From contig NZ_AVFL01000008.1 of the NCBI RefSeq assembly GCF_000576635.1, positions 124,001 through 188,000 of the forward strand: DNA of 64,000 bases, given 5' to 3'. Shown here piece after piece: positions 8,470-17,900 of this stretch. This DNA comes from Skermanella stibiiresistens SB22 (lineage in GTDB: Bacteria > Pseudomonadota > Alphaproteobacteria > Azospirillales > Azospirillaceae). The number at the start of each line of letters is the position of its first letter. Position 1 is the first letter of the stretch. Under the pieces are notes generated by a model, which was not told the origin of the DNA, did not search any database, and saw only the letters and a program-made list of their open reading frames with translations. The translations under genes and the position numbers were made by a program.

Positions 8470-9339
8470 GTGGCGGCAATGATCCCCTCATCCTCTCCCC
8501 TCTCCCAGTCCCTCCCCGCGGGCCTTCCCTTCCCAGAGTTCGAGCCCGGCTGGGTCTGGCTGGCGGGCGCCGGTCCGGGCGACCCCGGACTGTTGACGCT
8601 CCACGCCTGGCACGCGTTGAGCCACGCCGACGTGATCGTCTATGACGCGCTGGTGGGGCCGGAAATCCTGGGTTTGGCCCGTCCCGGCAGCGTGCTGGAG
8701 TTCGCCGGCAAGCGCGGCGGCCGGCCGTCGCCCAAGCAGCCGGACATCTCCAAGCGGCTGGTCGAACTGGCGCAGCAGGGCCTGCGTGTGCTTCGGCTGA
8801 AGGGCGGCGATCCCTTCGTGTTCGGCCGCGGCGGCGAGGAGGCCCTGACGCTGGTCGAGCACAAGGTGCCGTTCCGTGTCATCCCCGGCATCACGGCCGG
8901 GATCGGCGGTCTAGCCTATGCCGGGATCCCCGTCACCCACCGCGACCGCAACCACGCCGTCACCTTCATGACGGGGCACAGCGCGTCCGGACTGGTGCCC
9001 GACACGATCGACTGGGCCGCGGTCGCGAGGGGTTCGCCGGTCATCATCATGTACATGGCGCTTAAGCACCTGGCCATCATCGCCGATCGGTTCATCGAGG
9101 CCGGACGGCCGCGTGACCAAGCCGTCGCGATCGTGACCAACGCCACCCTGCCGAACCAGCACGTGCTGGAAACGACGCTGGAGCGCTGCGCCGCCGATGT
9201 GACGGCCAATGGCATCGAGCCGCCGGCCATGGTCGTGGTCGGCGATGTCGTCTCGCTCCGCCCGGCGCTGGATTGGCTGGGAGCCCTGTCGGGGCGTCAA
9301 CTGACGACGGACGGCATCAGCGGCACGGGGGCCGGCTGA
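8470..9339 (+). CDS. cobA: Uroporphyrinogen-III C-methyltransferase (SUMT)
   Basis: Methylates uroporphyrinogen III at C2 and C7 to give precorrin-2, the entry to corrin and sirohaem synthesis. It is a stand-alone CobA of about 286-289 residues with no CysG dehydrogenase/ferrochelatase domain. Diagnostic motifs are VWLAGAGPGDPGLLTL, VIVYDALVG, LRLKGGDPFVFGRGGEE and VIPGITAGIGGLAYAGIP. The start is either GTG 8470 or ATG 8479; neither has a clear ribosome site. It leads cobB and cobD with 4-nt spacing or overlaps. The start region is head to head with cbiD-cobK, so its promoter must overlap that gene unless it is read through from cobM. Confidence 0.94.
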   Translation: MAAMIPSSSPLSQSLPAGLPFPEFEPGWVWLAGAGPGDPGLLTLHAWHALSHADVIVYDALVGPEILGLARPGSVLEFAGKRGGRPSPKQPDISKRLVELAQQGLRVLRLKGGDPFVFGRGGEEALTLVEHKVPFRVIPGITAGIGGLAYAGIPVTHRDRNHAVTFMTGHSASGLVPDTIDWAAVARGSPVIIMYMALKHLAIIADRFIEAGRPRDQAVAIVTNATLPNQHVLETTLERCAADVTANGIEPPAMVVVGDVVSLRPALDWLGALSGRQLTTDGISGTGAG

Positions 9340-9343
9340 GATC

Positions 9344-10645
9344 GTGGCGGCACCCGGTCTGGTCATCGCGGCGCCGTCGTCCGGCAGCGGCAAGACGGTC
9401 GCGGTGCTGGCCCTGCTCCGGCACTTCCGGCGGGCGGGCGTCGCGGTCGCATCGCGGAAGGTGGGGCCGGATTACATCGACCCGATGTTCCACGCCGCGG
9501 CCAGCGGCGGGCCCTGCCTGAACCTGGACCCCTGGGCGATGCGCCCGGCCACGGTGGCGCGGCTGGCGGATGCCGATGCCGATCTGCTGGTGGTCGAGGG
9601 CGTCATGGGGCTGTTCGACGGTGCCGCCGATGGGACAGGGTCGACCGCCGATCTGGCCGCCGCGGCGGGATGGCCGATCGTGCTGGTGGTGGACGCCAAG
9701 GCGCAGTCCCAGTCGGTGGCGGCCCTGGTCCATGGCTTCGCCACCTTCCGACGTGACGTGACGATCGCCGGCGTGATCCTGAACCGGGTCGGCAGCCCGA
9801 ACCATGAGGCGATCCTGCGCGCGGCCCTGGCGCCGCTCGACGTTACCGTGCTGGGCGCCTTGCCGCGCCTGGACGCGCTGAGGCTGCCCGATCGCCACCT
9901 GGGGCTGGTGCCGGCGGGTGAGCATGGTGCGCTGGAGGACTTCCTGGAGGGCGCCGCGGACGCCGTGGCCCGCCATGTCGACACGGCGGCGCTGCGCGAT
10001 CTCGCCCGGCCGGCTGGGTTTTCGGGAGGGACGGATACGTCGCCGATGGCGCCGCTGGGGCAACGGATCGCCATCGCCAGCGACGACGCGTTCGTGTTCG
10101 CCTATCCGCACCTGCTGGCCGGCTGGCGGGATGCCGGCGCCGAGTTATCGCATTTCTCCCCGCTGGCCGACCAGCCGCCAGACGCCCTGGCCGACGCCGT
10201 CTTCCTGCCGGGGGGCTATCCCGAACTGCACGCGGCGAGGCTCGCCACATCCACCGGCTTCCTGTCGGGGCTGAGGTCGGCGGCCGCGCGGGGGGCGATC
10301 ATTTATGGTGAATGCGGCGGGTACATGGTGCTCGGGCGTTCCTTGGAAGATGGCGACGGCGTCCCTCACACGATGGCGGGATTGCTGCCGGTCGACACCT
10401 CCTTCGCCAAGCGCCGGCTGCACCTGGGCTACCGCGAGGCGGTGACGGTCGCGGCGTCGGCCTTGGGGCCGGTCGGGACTGTCCATCGCGGCCATGAGTT
10501 CCACTACGCCAGCATCATGGCGGAGGATGGCGATGCGCCGCTGTTCCGTGCCCGCGACGCGCGCGGCTCCGATATGGGGAGCATGGGGACGCGGCGGGGC
10601 ACGGTGATGGGGTCCTTCGTCCATCTGGTGGACCGCCGGCCATGA
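9344..10645 (+). CDS. cobB: (Hydrogeno)cobyrinic acid a,c-diamide synthase
   Basis: CobB/CbiA amidates the a and c side chains using glutamine and ATP. The 433-residue protein has an N-terminal P-loop (APSSGSGKT, residues 7-15) in a dethiobiotin-synthetase-like domain and a C-terminal class I glutamine amidotransferase domain with its nucleophilic Cys in YGECGGYMVLG. The start is GTG at 9344, 4 nt after cobA, and the stop overlaps the cobD start (ATGA). Whether it acts before or after cobalt insertion depends on which chelatase is used; both types are encoded in this locus. Confidence 0.95.
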   Translation: MAAPGLVIAAPSSGSGKTVAVLALLRHFRRAGVAVASRKVGPDYIDPMFHAAASGGPCLNLDPWAMRPATVARLADADADLLVVEGVMGLFDGAADGTGSTADLAAAAGWPIVLVVDAKAQSQSVAALVHGFATFRRDVTIAGVILNRVGSPNHEAILRAALAPLDVTVLGALPRLDALRLPDRHLGLVPAGEHGALEDFLEGAADAVARHVDTAALRDLARPAGFSGGTDTSPMAPLGQRIAIASDDAFVFAYPHLLAGWRDAGAELSHFSPLADQPPDALADAVFLPGGYPELHAARLATSTGFLSGLRSAAARGAIIYGECGGYMVLGRSLEDGDGVPHTMAGLLPVDTSFAKRRLHLGYREAVTVAASALGPVGTVHRGHEFHYASIMAEDGDAPLFRARDARGSDMGSMGTRRGTVMGSFVHLVDRRP

Positions 10646-11616
10646 ACCACGACGTCGTCGTCCTGCTGGCCCTGGCGATCGACGCCGCGTTCGGGGAGCC
10701 GGCCTGGATCTATGCCCGCGTGCCCCACCCCGTCGTCCTGTTCGGGCGCTTGGTCGGGCTGCTCGACCGGCACCTGAACCGCGAGGCCTGGGGTCACGCC
10801 GCGCGGCGGCTGGCGGGTGTCGCGGCGGTCGTGGCGCTGGTGGCGGCGACGGCGGGGCCGGCTTGGCTCGCCAGCCGGGGCTTCGACGCGATCCCCTTTG
10901 GCGGGCTGATCGAGGCGGTTCTCGCCAGCACCCTGATCGCCCAGCGGAGCCTGTACGACCACGTGGCCGCCGTCGCGCACGCGCTGGAGACGGGAGGGCT
11001 GGCGGAGGGGCGGCGGGCGGTCTCGATGATCGTCGGGCGCGATCCGGAAAGCCTGGACGAACATGGCGTCTGCCGGGCCGCGATCGAATCCTGCGCCGAG
11101 AACTTCTCCGACGGGATCGTGGCGCCGGTCTTCTGGTTCGCGGTGCTGGGGTTCCCAGGACTCGTCGCCTACAAGGCGATCAACACGGCGGACAGCATGA
11201 TCGGCCACCGGACGCCGCGCCATCAGGCGTTCGGCTGGGCGGCGGCGCGGCTGGACGATCTGGTCAACCTGATGCCGGCCCGGCTGGCCGGGCTGTTCAT
11301 CATCCTGGGAAGCGCCGTGGCGATCCGGGGCCAGCGGTGGCGCCGGGCGCGCGCGGCGTGGCTGACGATGCTGCGCGACGCCGGCAAGCACAAGTCCCCC
11401 AACGCCGGCTGGCAGGAGGCCGCGATGGCGGGCGCGCTGGGGCTGGCCTTGGCGGGACCGCGCCGCTATGGCAGCGTCCTGGTGGACGACGCCTGGATGG
11501 GCGAAGGCGGCCGGCGCGACGCCACGGCGATGGATGTCCGCCACGCTGTCCGGATCATGGCGGCGGCCTGTGGCATCCAGGCGGCCCTCATGGCGTCACT
11601 GGCGTTCCGGGTGTGA
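10642..11616 (+). CDS. cobD: Adenosylcobinamide-phosphate synthase CobD/CbiB
   Basis: An integral membrane enzyme that attaches the aminopropanol (phosphate) arm to adenosylcobyric acid. The 324-residue protein begins with a conserved stretch containing IDAAFGEPAWIYAR and HPVVLFGRLVGLLD, then SCAENFSDGIVAPVFWF and AINTADSMIGHRTPRH, all CbiB signatures, with several hydrophobic helices. It overlaps cobB by 4 bp. Its last 29 bp overlap the end of the minus-strand MFS gene. The threonine-phosphate decarboxylase cobC, which usually works with it, is not in the window. Confidence 0.94.
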   Translation: MNHDVVVLLALAIDAAFGEPAWIYARVPHPVVLFGRLVGLLDRHLNREAWGHAARRLAGVAAVVALVAATAGPAWLASRGFDAIPFGGLIEAVLASTLIAQRSLYDHVAAVAHALETGGLAEGRRAVSMIVGRDPESLDEHGVCRAAIESCAENFSDGIVAPVFWFAVLGFPGLVAYKAINTADSMIGHRTPRHQAFGWAAARLDDLVNLMPARLAGLFIILGSAVAIRGQRWRRARAAWLTMLRDAGKHKSPNAGWQEAAMAGALGLALAGPRRYGSVLVDDAWMGEGGRRDATAMDVRHAVRIMAAACGIQAALMASLAFRV

Positions 11617-12835
11617 TCCGGCTGGGCTTGAACTCGGCGGGTCTCGTCTCCGGCATCGCGAACAGGAACAGCAGGAGCGCCACGCCAGCGACCCCGGCCA
11701 GGAACAGGAAGGCGGCGCTGTAGCCCGCGTTGACCACCACGGCGCCCGCCACCGCCGTGCTGAGCGCTGCGCCGACCCCCTGCATGGTGCCGATGGCGCC
11801 GAGGCTGACGTTGAAGCGGCCGGTGCCGCGCGTCAGGTCGGCGACGACCAGCGGGAACAGCGCGCCATAGAGCCCGGCGCCGACGCCGTCGAGCAGTTGG
11901 ACGCCGACCAGCCAAAAGGGATCGTCGGACAGGGTGTAGAGGACGCCGCGGATCGGCAGGATCAGGAATCCGGCCAGGAACAGCGGTTTCCGCCCCCAGG
12001 CGTCCGCCTTGGCACCGGCGAGCATGGCGACCGGCACCATCACGAGCTGGGCCGCGACGATGCAGGCCGACATCAGGGTGGTGCCCAGGTTCTTGTCCTG
12101 CAACGCCAGTTTTTGGCCGACCAGCGGCAGCATCGCGGCGTTGGCGAAGTGGAACATCGCGGCGCAGATCGCGAAGATCACCAGCGGGCGGCAAGCCAGG
12201 ATGGCGGCGATACCCGAAGGGTGCCCGTCGTCATGCGCCTGATCCTTGACCAGTCCGCGCGCGGTGTCGTGGTCGATGGCCTTGGCCGGAATGGTCAGCA
12301 TGGCCGCCACGCTCGCCACCGCCATGGCGGTCATCAGCCAGAACACCGCGATCGGGCCGAAGACATAGGCGGCGCCGCCGGCCAGGGCGGCGGCGGTGGC
12401 GTTGCCGGCGTGGTTGAACGACTCGTTGCGCCCGACCCGCCGGGCGAAGGCCTTGGGCCCGACGATGCCGAGCGTGATGGCGGCCACCGCCGGCTGGAAG
12501 ACGGCGCCGGCCGCCCCGGTGATCGCCTGCATCAGCGCCACCAGCGTGAAGCCGGGCAGGAATGGCAGGGTGATCGAGCCGAGCGTCACCAGCAACGCCG
12601 CGGCGATCACGATGCCCCGCTTGTTGCGCGACGCGTCGACCAAGGCGCCCGCCGGCATCTGGGCGACGATCCCGGCGATGCCCGCGATCGACATCACCAA
12701 GCCGATGCTGGCCTCGTCCCAATGCTGGACCGTCAGCAGATAAATCGCCAGATAGGGTCCCAGACCGTCCCGGACATCCGCCAGGAAAAAGTTGAGACCA
12801 TCAAGACTCCGTCCGTACCCCAACGCCTGTGCCAT
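11588..12835 (-). CDS. Major facilitator superfamily transporter
   Basis: A 415-residue membrane protein with about 12 predicted hydrophobic helices. MFS loop motifs are visible: a cytoplasmic loop 2-3 version (AGALVDASRNKRG near residue 60) and its second-half counterpart (LAGAKADAWGRKPL). ATG 12835 has a good ribosome site (TTTGGAGATCAC); a start at 12862 is open but less likely. It sits between cobQ and cobD inside the cobalamin locus, on the cobQ strand, about 90 nt after the cobQ stop, so it could be a distal member of the cobU-cobQ transcript. The substrate is unknown. Export or import of corrinoids or precursors is only a guess from position. Confidence 0.85.
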   Translation of the reverse strand: MAQALGYGRSLDGLNFFLADVRDGLGPYLAIYLLTVQHWDEASIGLVMSIAGIAGIVAQMPAGALVDASRNKRGIVIAAALLVTLGSITLPFLPGFTLVALMQAITGAAGAVFQPAVAAITLGIVGPKAFARRVGRNESFNHAGNATAAALAGGAAYVFGPIAVFWLMTAMAVASVAAMLTIPAKAIDHDTARGLVKDQAHDDGHPSGIAAILACRPLVIFAICAAMFHFANAAMLPLVGQKLALQDKNLGTTLMSACIVAAQLVMVPVAMLAGAKADAWGRKPLFLAGFLILPIRGVLYTLSDDPFWLVGVQLLDGVGAGLYGALFPLVVADLTRGTGRFNVSLGAIGTMQGVGAALSTAVAGAVVVNAGYSAAFLFLAGVAGVALLLFLFAMPETRPAEFKPSRITPGTPVTP

Positions 12836-12925
12836 GTGATCTCCAAATTGAGCGCACGGCATAACGCGGGTTCACATTCGGCGGTTGCTTGCGTCTGAAA
12901 ATATCCCGGCGGCATGGCGGGTGGA

Positions 12926-14377
12926 TCAGAGCTTCAGGAGTTCGTTCAGGTCCAGGTGTGTTTCCAAATGTTTCGCCAAGCCGTCCAGGACCTCCTCCAT
13001 GGCGTCGTCGTAGCGGACGCCGCTGGCGGGGCGCGCGCGGATGCCGGAGAGGAAGGCGTGGCGGAAACCGTCAGCCGCGAACAGGCCATGGACGTAGCAG
13101 CCGCTGACTCGCCCTCCCGCCGCCACGGCCCCTTCCGGCCGCCCGTCGAGGTCAAGTAATGGGGCCGCCAAGGCGGGGCCGGTGGTCTTGCCGATGTGCA
13201 TCTCGTAGCCACGCATGTCGGTGCCACTGGCGGGATGACGGCCCGTCACCTCGACCAGCGACTTCGGCCCGTCCAGCACCGTTTCCAGGTCGAGCAGGCC
13301 GAGGCCGTCCACCGCGCCGGGAGCGCCCTCGGTCCCGGCAGGATCGTCCAGGCGGCGGCCCAGCATCTGGAAACCGCCGCAGATACCGAGGACATGACCA
13401 CCCCGGCGCAGATGCGCGGCCAAGTCGATGTCCCAGCCCTGGGCGCGGAGGAACGCCAGGTCGGGGATGGTCGCCTTGGTGCCGGGCAGGATCACCAGAT
13501 CGGCGTCACCCGGCAGCGGCTGGCCCGGTGGGATCATCTCCAGCGCCACGTCGGGTTCCTCGCGGAGGGGATCGAAGTCGTCGAAGTTGGCGATCCGCGA
13601 CAGCATCGGCACGGCGATCCGGATGCCGCGCCGGCCTGTCGTCCGCGCCGCCGCCAGCGCCAGGGCATCCTCCGGCGGCAGGCGGTCGGCCTCGGCGAAC
13701 CAGGGGACGACTCCCAGGCTGGGCAGGCCGGTATGCCCGGTGATGATCCGAAGGCCCTCGTCGAACAGGCTGACATCGCCCCGGAACTTGTTGATCAGGA
13801 ACGCCTTCAGCCGGGCCCGTTCCGCCGGGGGCAGCACGGCGCAGGTGCCGACGACCGAGGCGATCACGCCGCCGCGCTCGATGTCGCCGATCAGCACGAC
13901 CGGCAGGTCGGCGGCCTCGGCGAAACCCATGTTGGCGATGTCGCCCGCGCGTAGATTGACCTCCGACGCGCTGCCGGCGCCCTCGACCAGCACGAGGTCG
14001 GCGTCGCGGCCGAGGCGGTGGAAGCTCTCCAGCACGGCCGGCATCAGCTCGCCCTTGCGGGTTTGGTACTCGCGCGCCTTCATGGCGCCGACGACGCGGC
14101 CTTGGACCACGACCTGGGCGCCGATGTCGGTCTGCGGCTTGAGCAGGACGGGGTTCATGTCGGTGACGGGCGCCACCCGGCACGCCCGCGCCTGGAGCGC
14201 CTGCGCCCGGCCGATCTCGCCGCCATCGGCCGTGACCGCCGCGTTGTTCGACATGTTCTGCGGCTTGAACGGGCGGACCCGCAGGCCCCGGTTGGCGTAG
14301 GCGCGGCACAGGCCGGCCACGATCATGGACTTGCCGACATCGGAGCCGGTGCCCATGAACATGATGGCCTTGGTCAA
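12926..14377 (-). CDS. cobQ: Cobyric acid synthase
   Basis: CobQ/CbiP amidates side chains b, d, e and g of adenosylcobyrinic acid a,c-diamide. The 483-residue protein starts [16 protein letters not shown], a P-loop-like dethiobiotin-synthetase motif, followed by [15 protein letters not shown]. The C-terminal glutamine amidotransferase part has the nucleophile in [11 protein letters not shown] and a late His in [11 protein letters not shown] start at 14377 overlaps the cobO stop (TTGA) and matches the usual family N-terminus; ATG codons at 14362 and 14356 are alternatives. It is the last cob gene of the second riboswitch operon. Confidence 0.94.
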   Translation of the reverse strand: MTKAIMFMGTGSDVGKSMIVAGLCRAYANRGLRVRPFKPQNMSNNAAVTADGGEIGRAQALQARACRVAPVTDMNPVLLKPQTDIGAQVVVQGRVVGAMKAREYQTRKGELMPAVLESFHRLGRDADLVLVEGAGSASEVNLRAGDIANMGFAEAADLPVVLIGDIERGGVIASVVGTCAVLPPAERARLKAFLINKFRGDVSLFDEGLRIITGHTGLPSLGVVPWFAEADRLPPEDALALAAARTTGRRGIRIAVPMLSRIANFDDFDPLREEPDVALEMIPPGQPLPGDADLVILPGTKATIPDLAFLRAQGWDIDLAAHLRRGGHVLGICGGFQMLGRRLDDPAGTEGAPGAVDGLGLLDLETVLDGPKSLVEVTGRHPASGTDMRGYEMHIGKTTGPALAAPLLDLDGRPEGAVAAGGRVSGCYVHGLFAADGFRHAFLSGIRARPASGVRYDDAMEEVLDGLAKHLETHLDLNELLKL

Positions 14378-14997
14378 AACTCGATGCCCGCCTGGGCCTT
14401 GACGCCTTCGCGGAACGGATGCTTGACCATGGTCATCTCGGTCACGAGGTCGGCGATCTCGATCAGTTCGTCCTTGGCGTTGCGGCCGGTGACGATGACG
14501 TGCTTGTCCTCCGGCTTGTCGCGCAGCACCGCCAGCACCTCCTCCAGCGGCAGATAGTCGTAGCGCAGCACGATGTTCAGCTCGTCCAGCAGCACCAGCT
14601 TGTAGGCGGGGTCGCGGATCAGCGCGACCGCCTGATCCCAGGCGGCGCGGGCCGCCGAGATGTCGCGCTGGCGGTCCTGGGTCTCCCACGTGAAGCCCTC
14701 GCCCATCGTGTTGATGGTGACCTGATCGGCGAACCGCTCCAGCACCACCCGCTCGCCGGTCTCCCACTTGCCCTTGACGAATTGGACGATGCCGACCTTG
14801 AAGCCGTGGCCGATCGCCCGCATCACCATGCCGAGCGCGGCGGTGGACTTACCCTTGCCCTTGCCGGTGTGGACGATCAGCAGCCCCTTCTCCAGGGTCT
14901 TGGTCGCGATCATGCGGTCGCGCGCGGCCTTCTTCTTCGCCATCTTCTCGGCGTGCCGGGCGTTGATCTCGTCTTCGGTCATGCCTTCGGTCTTCAC
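14374..14997 (-). CDS. cobO: Corrinoid adenosyltransferase (BtuR/CobA type)
   Basis: Transfers the adenosyl group of ATP to Co(I) corrinoids. The 207-residue protein has an N-terminal helix rich in Lys/Arg and the P-loop TGKGKGKST, then KGKWETGE and a late [12 protein letters not shown], all typical of the CobO/BtuR family. The GTG start at 14997 overlaps the cobN stop (GTGA) and is preceded by GGGGAG at normal spacing. ATG 14982 is an alternative with poorer spacing. Both neighbours overlap it by 4 bp, so cobN-cobO-cobQ are translationally coupled. Confidence 0.95.
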   Translation of the reverse strand: MKTEGMTEDEINARHAEKMAKKKAARDRMIATKTLEKGLLIVHTGKGKGKSTAALGMVMRAIGHGFKVGIVQFVKGKWETGERVVLERFADQVTINTMGEGFTWETQDRQRDISAARAAWDQAVALIRDPAYKLVLLDELNIVLRYDYLPLEEVLAVLRDKPEDKHVIVTGRNAKDELIEIADLVTEMTMVKHPFREGVKAQAGIEF

Positions 14998-17900
14998 GGC
15001 GCTTCTCCCCGGCTCAAATGCTTCAGCGTATCGTAGGCGGCGTTCGATTTGGGACGCCACAATCCGCGGTCCTGCGCCTCGGCCAGCCGCTCGGCCATCT
15101 CGCGCAGCGCCGCGGGATTGGCCTCGGCCATGAAGTCGCGGACGTTGGCGTCGCCGACATAGGCGTCGAACACCGCGTCGAAGTGGTGGTCGCGCACACA
15201 GCGCGCGGTGGCGGCGAAGGCGAACAGGTAGTCGACCGTGGCCGACAGCTCGAAGGCGCCCTTGTAGCCGTGGCGCATGATGCCGGCGATCCACTTGGGA
15301 TTGACGACGCGGCCTCGGACGACGCGGGCGATCTCCTCGTCCAGGGTGCGGACCTTGGGGCTTTCCGGCCGGGAGTGGTCGTTGTGGTAGACGGTCGGAG
15401 CCCGCCCCGACAATGTCCGGACCGCGACGGCCATGCCGCCCTCGAACTGGTAATAGTCGTCGCTGTCAAGCAGGTCGTGCTCGCGGTTGTCCTGGTTGTG
15501 CAGGACGGCCTGGACCGCCCCCAGCCGGGTCTCGAACAACCCGCGCTCGGCCGCTCCCTCGACGCCGCCGCCATAGGCGTAGCCGCCCCAGGCGAGATAG
15601 GCGTCGGACAGGTCCTGGTCGGTCTCCCAGCCGCGCTCGTCGATCAGCGCCTGGAGCCCTGCCCCGTAGGCTCCCGGTTTGGAGCCGAACACGCGATGCC
15701 CCGCCCGGCGCCGCGCCGCGGCGGGATCGGCTCCGTCCGCCACCAGCGCCGCGGCGTCGGCGCGGACGCGGGCGGCCAGCGGGTTGATGTCGTCCGGTTC
15801 GTCCAGGTCGGCGATGGCGCGGGCGGCGCTGTCGACCAGATCCATCTGCGCCGGAAAGGCGTCACGGAAGAAGCCGGAGACCCGCAGCGTCACGTCCACT
15901 CGCGGCCGGTCGAGCACTCCGGCCGGCATGATCTCGAACCCGGTCACCCTGCCGGTGGCGGTGTCCCAGGTCGGCCGTGCGCCCATCAGCGCCAGCGCTT
16001 GGGCGATGTCGTCGCCGCCCGTCCTCATGTTGGCGGTGCCCCAGGCCGACAGCGCCATGGTCCGCGGCCAGTCGCCGTTCTCCTGGAGGTAGCGCTCGAC
16101 CACGCGCGACGCGGACTTCCAGCCGAGATGCCACGCCGCCGGCGTCGGCACGGCGCGGGTGTCGACCGAGTAGAAGTTGCGCCCGGTCGGCAATACCTCC
16201 GGCCGGCCGCGGGTCGGGGCGCCCGACGGGCCGGGCTCGACGAAGCGCCCGTCGAGGCCGCGCAGCAACCCGTCGAGTTCGGCGGCACCGCAGGCCCGCA
16301 CGGTTGGCCGTAACTCGCTTTGGATGTAGTCGAGCACCAAGCCGGCGCGCTCCCACGCCGGATCGGTGGCGGTCTCACCCGCGACCAGCCCGCGGGCCAG
16401 CAGTTCGAGCCTTTCGACGGTGTCGCCCGTGCTGCGCCAGACGCCATCATCGGCCAGCGCCGCCGGGCGGGCGCCGCGCCAGGGCTCCGCCATGGCGCAG
16501 TCGAGCGGGTCGAAGTCCAGATCCAGGTCGGCCGCCAGCGCCCGGATCAGCGAGGCGTCGCGGCCTACGCCCTTGCCACGGGCCAGCCGGGTCAGCGCCA
16601 CCAGCAGGTCGGTCAACTGCTCACCCTCTGGAGATTCGCCGAAGATATGGAGGCCGTCGCGGATCTGAAGTTCCTTCAACTCGCACAGGTGGCTGTCGAG
16701 CTTGGCCAGCGCGTCCTGGGGCTCGTCGTCGCGGCCAACGCCGCAATCGACGTTGAGCCCGGTCGCGGCGCTGAGGTCCAGGATGCGCTCCCGCAGCACG
16801 GTGATGCGGCGTGGATCGACCCCTGCCGCCTCGTAATACTCGTCCACCAGCATCTCCAGCTCGCGGAGCGGGCCATAGCTCTCGGCGCGGGTCAGCGGCG
16901 GGGTCAGGTGGTCGATGATGACGGCGGCGGCCCGGCGCTTTGCCTGGGTGCCCTCGCCGGGATCGTTGACGATGAACGGGTACAGGTGCGGGATCGGTCC
17001 CAGCGCCACCTCGGGGAAACATTCCTCCGACAAGGCCAGCGACTTGCCCGGCAGCCATTCCAGATTGCCGTGCTTGCCGAAATGCACGACGGCATCAGCG
17101 TCGAAGCCGAGCCGGATCCAGGCGTAGCAGGCCAGATAGGCGTGCGGCGGCACCAGGTCGGGATCGTGGTAGGTCTTGGACGGGTCGATCTGATATCCCC
17201 GCGCCGGCTGGATCGCCACCGCGACATTGCCGAAGCGGATCGCCGGCAACAGGAAACGCCCGTTCCGAACGAAGGGGTCGGCCTCCGGCGGACCCCAGCG
17301 GGTTGCGACCGCCGCGCGGACGGCTTCCGGCAGGGCATCGAAGAACCTGACGTAGTCGTCCAGACGCAGAGTCTCGGACACCGCGCGCTGGTCGAGTCCG
17401 CCCAAGTCGTTGGTGACGCCGGCACCCAGCAGCGCCATCAGCGCGGCGGGGTCGTCGGGAGCGCCAACGACGCGGTAGCCGGCGTCGGCCAGCGCCCGCA
17501 GGGAGCGCGTCACCCCCGCCGGCGTGTCGAGCCCGACGCCGTTGGCGAGCCTGCCGTCGCGGTTCGGGTAGTTCGCCAGGACGATCGCGACGCGGCGCTC
17601 GGCGGCGGGGGTGCGCCGCAGCCGCGCCCACGAGGCGGCCAACGCGGCCACGAAGTCGACGCGATCGGTGACGGGCTTGTAGGACAGCACCCAGCTCTGC
17701 GTCGCCTCGTGGCGGCGCGCCTCGGCCTTGAAGCTGACGGCGCGGCTGATCAGGCGACCGTCGACCTCGGGCAAGGCCACGTTCATGGCGATGTCGCGGG
17801 CCGACAGGCCGGTGGTGCCGCTCCGCCACGCCGCTTCCGATCCGCCGGAGAACACGACTTGGAGCACGGGACAATCGGCGCCATCGAACGGCGTCGGCGA

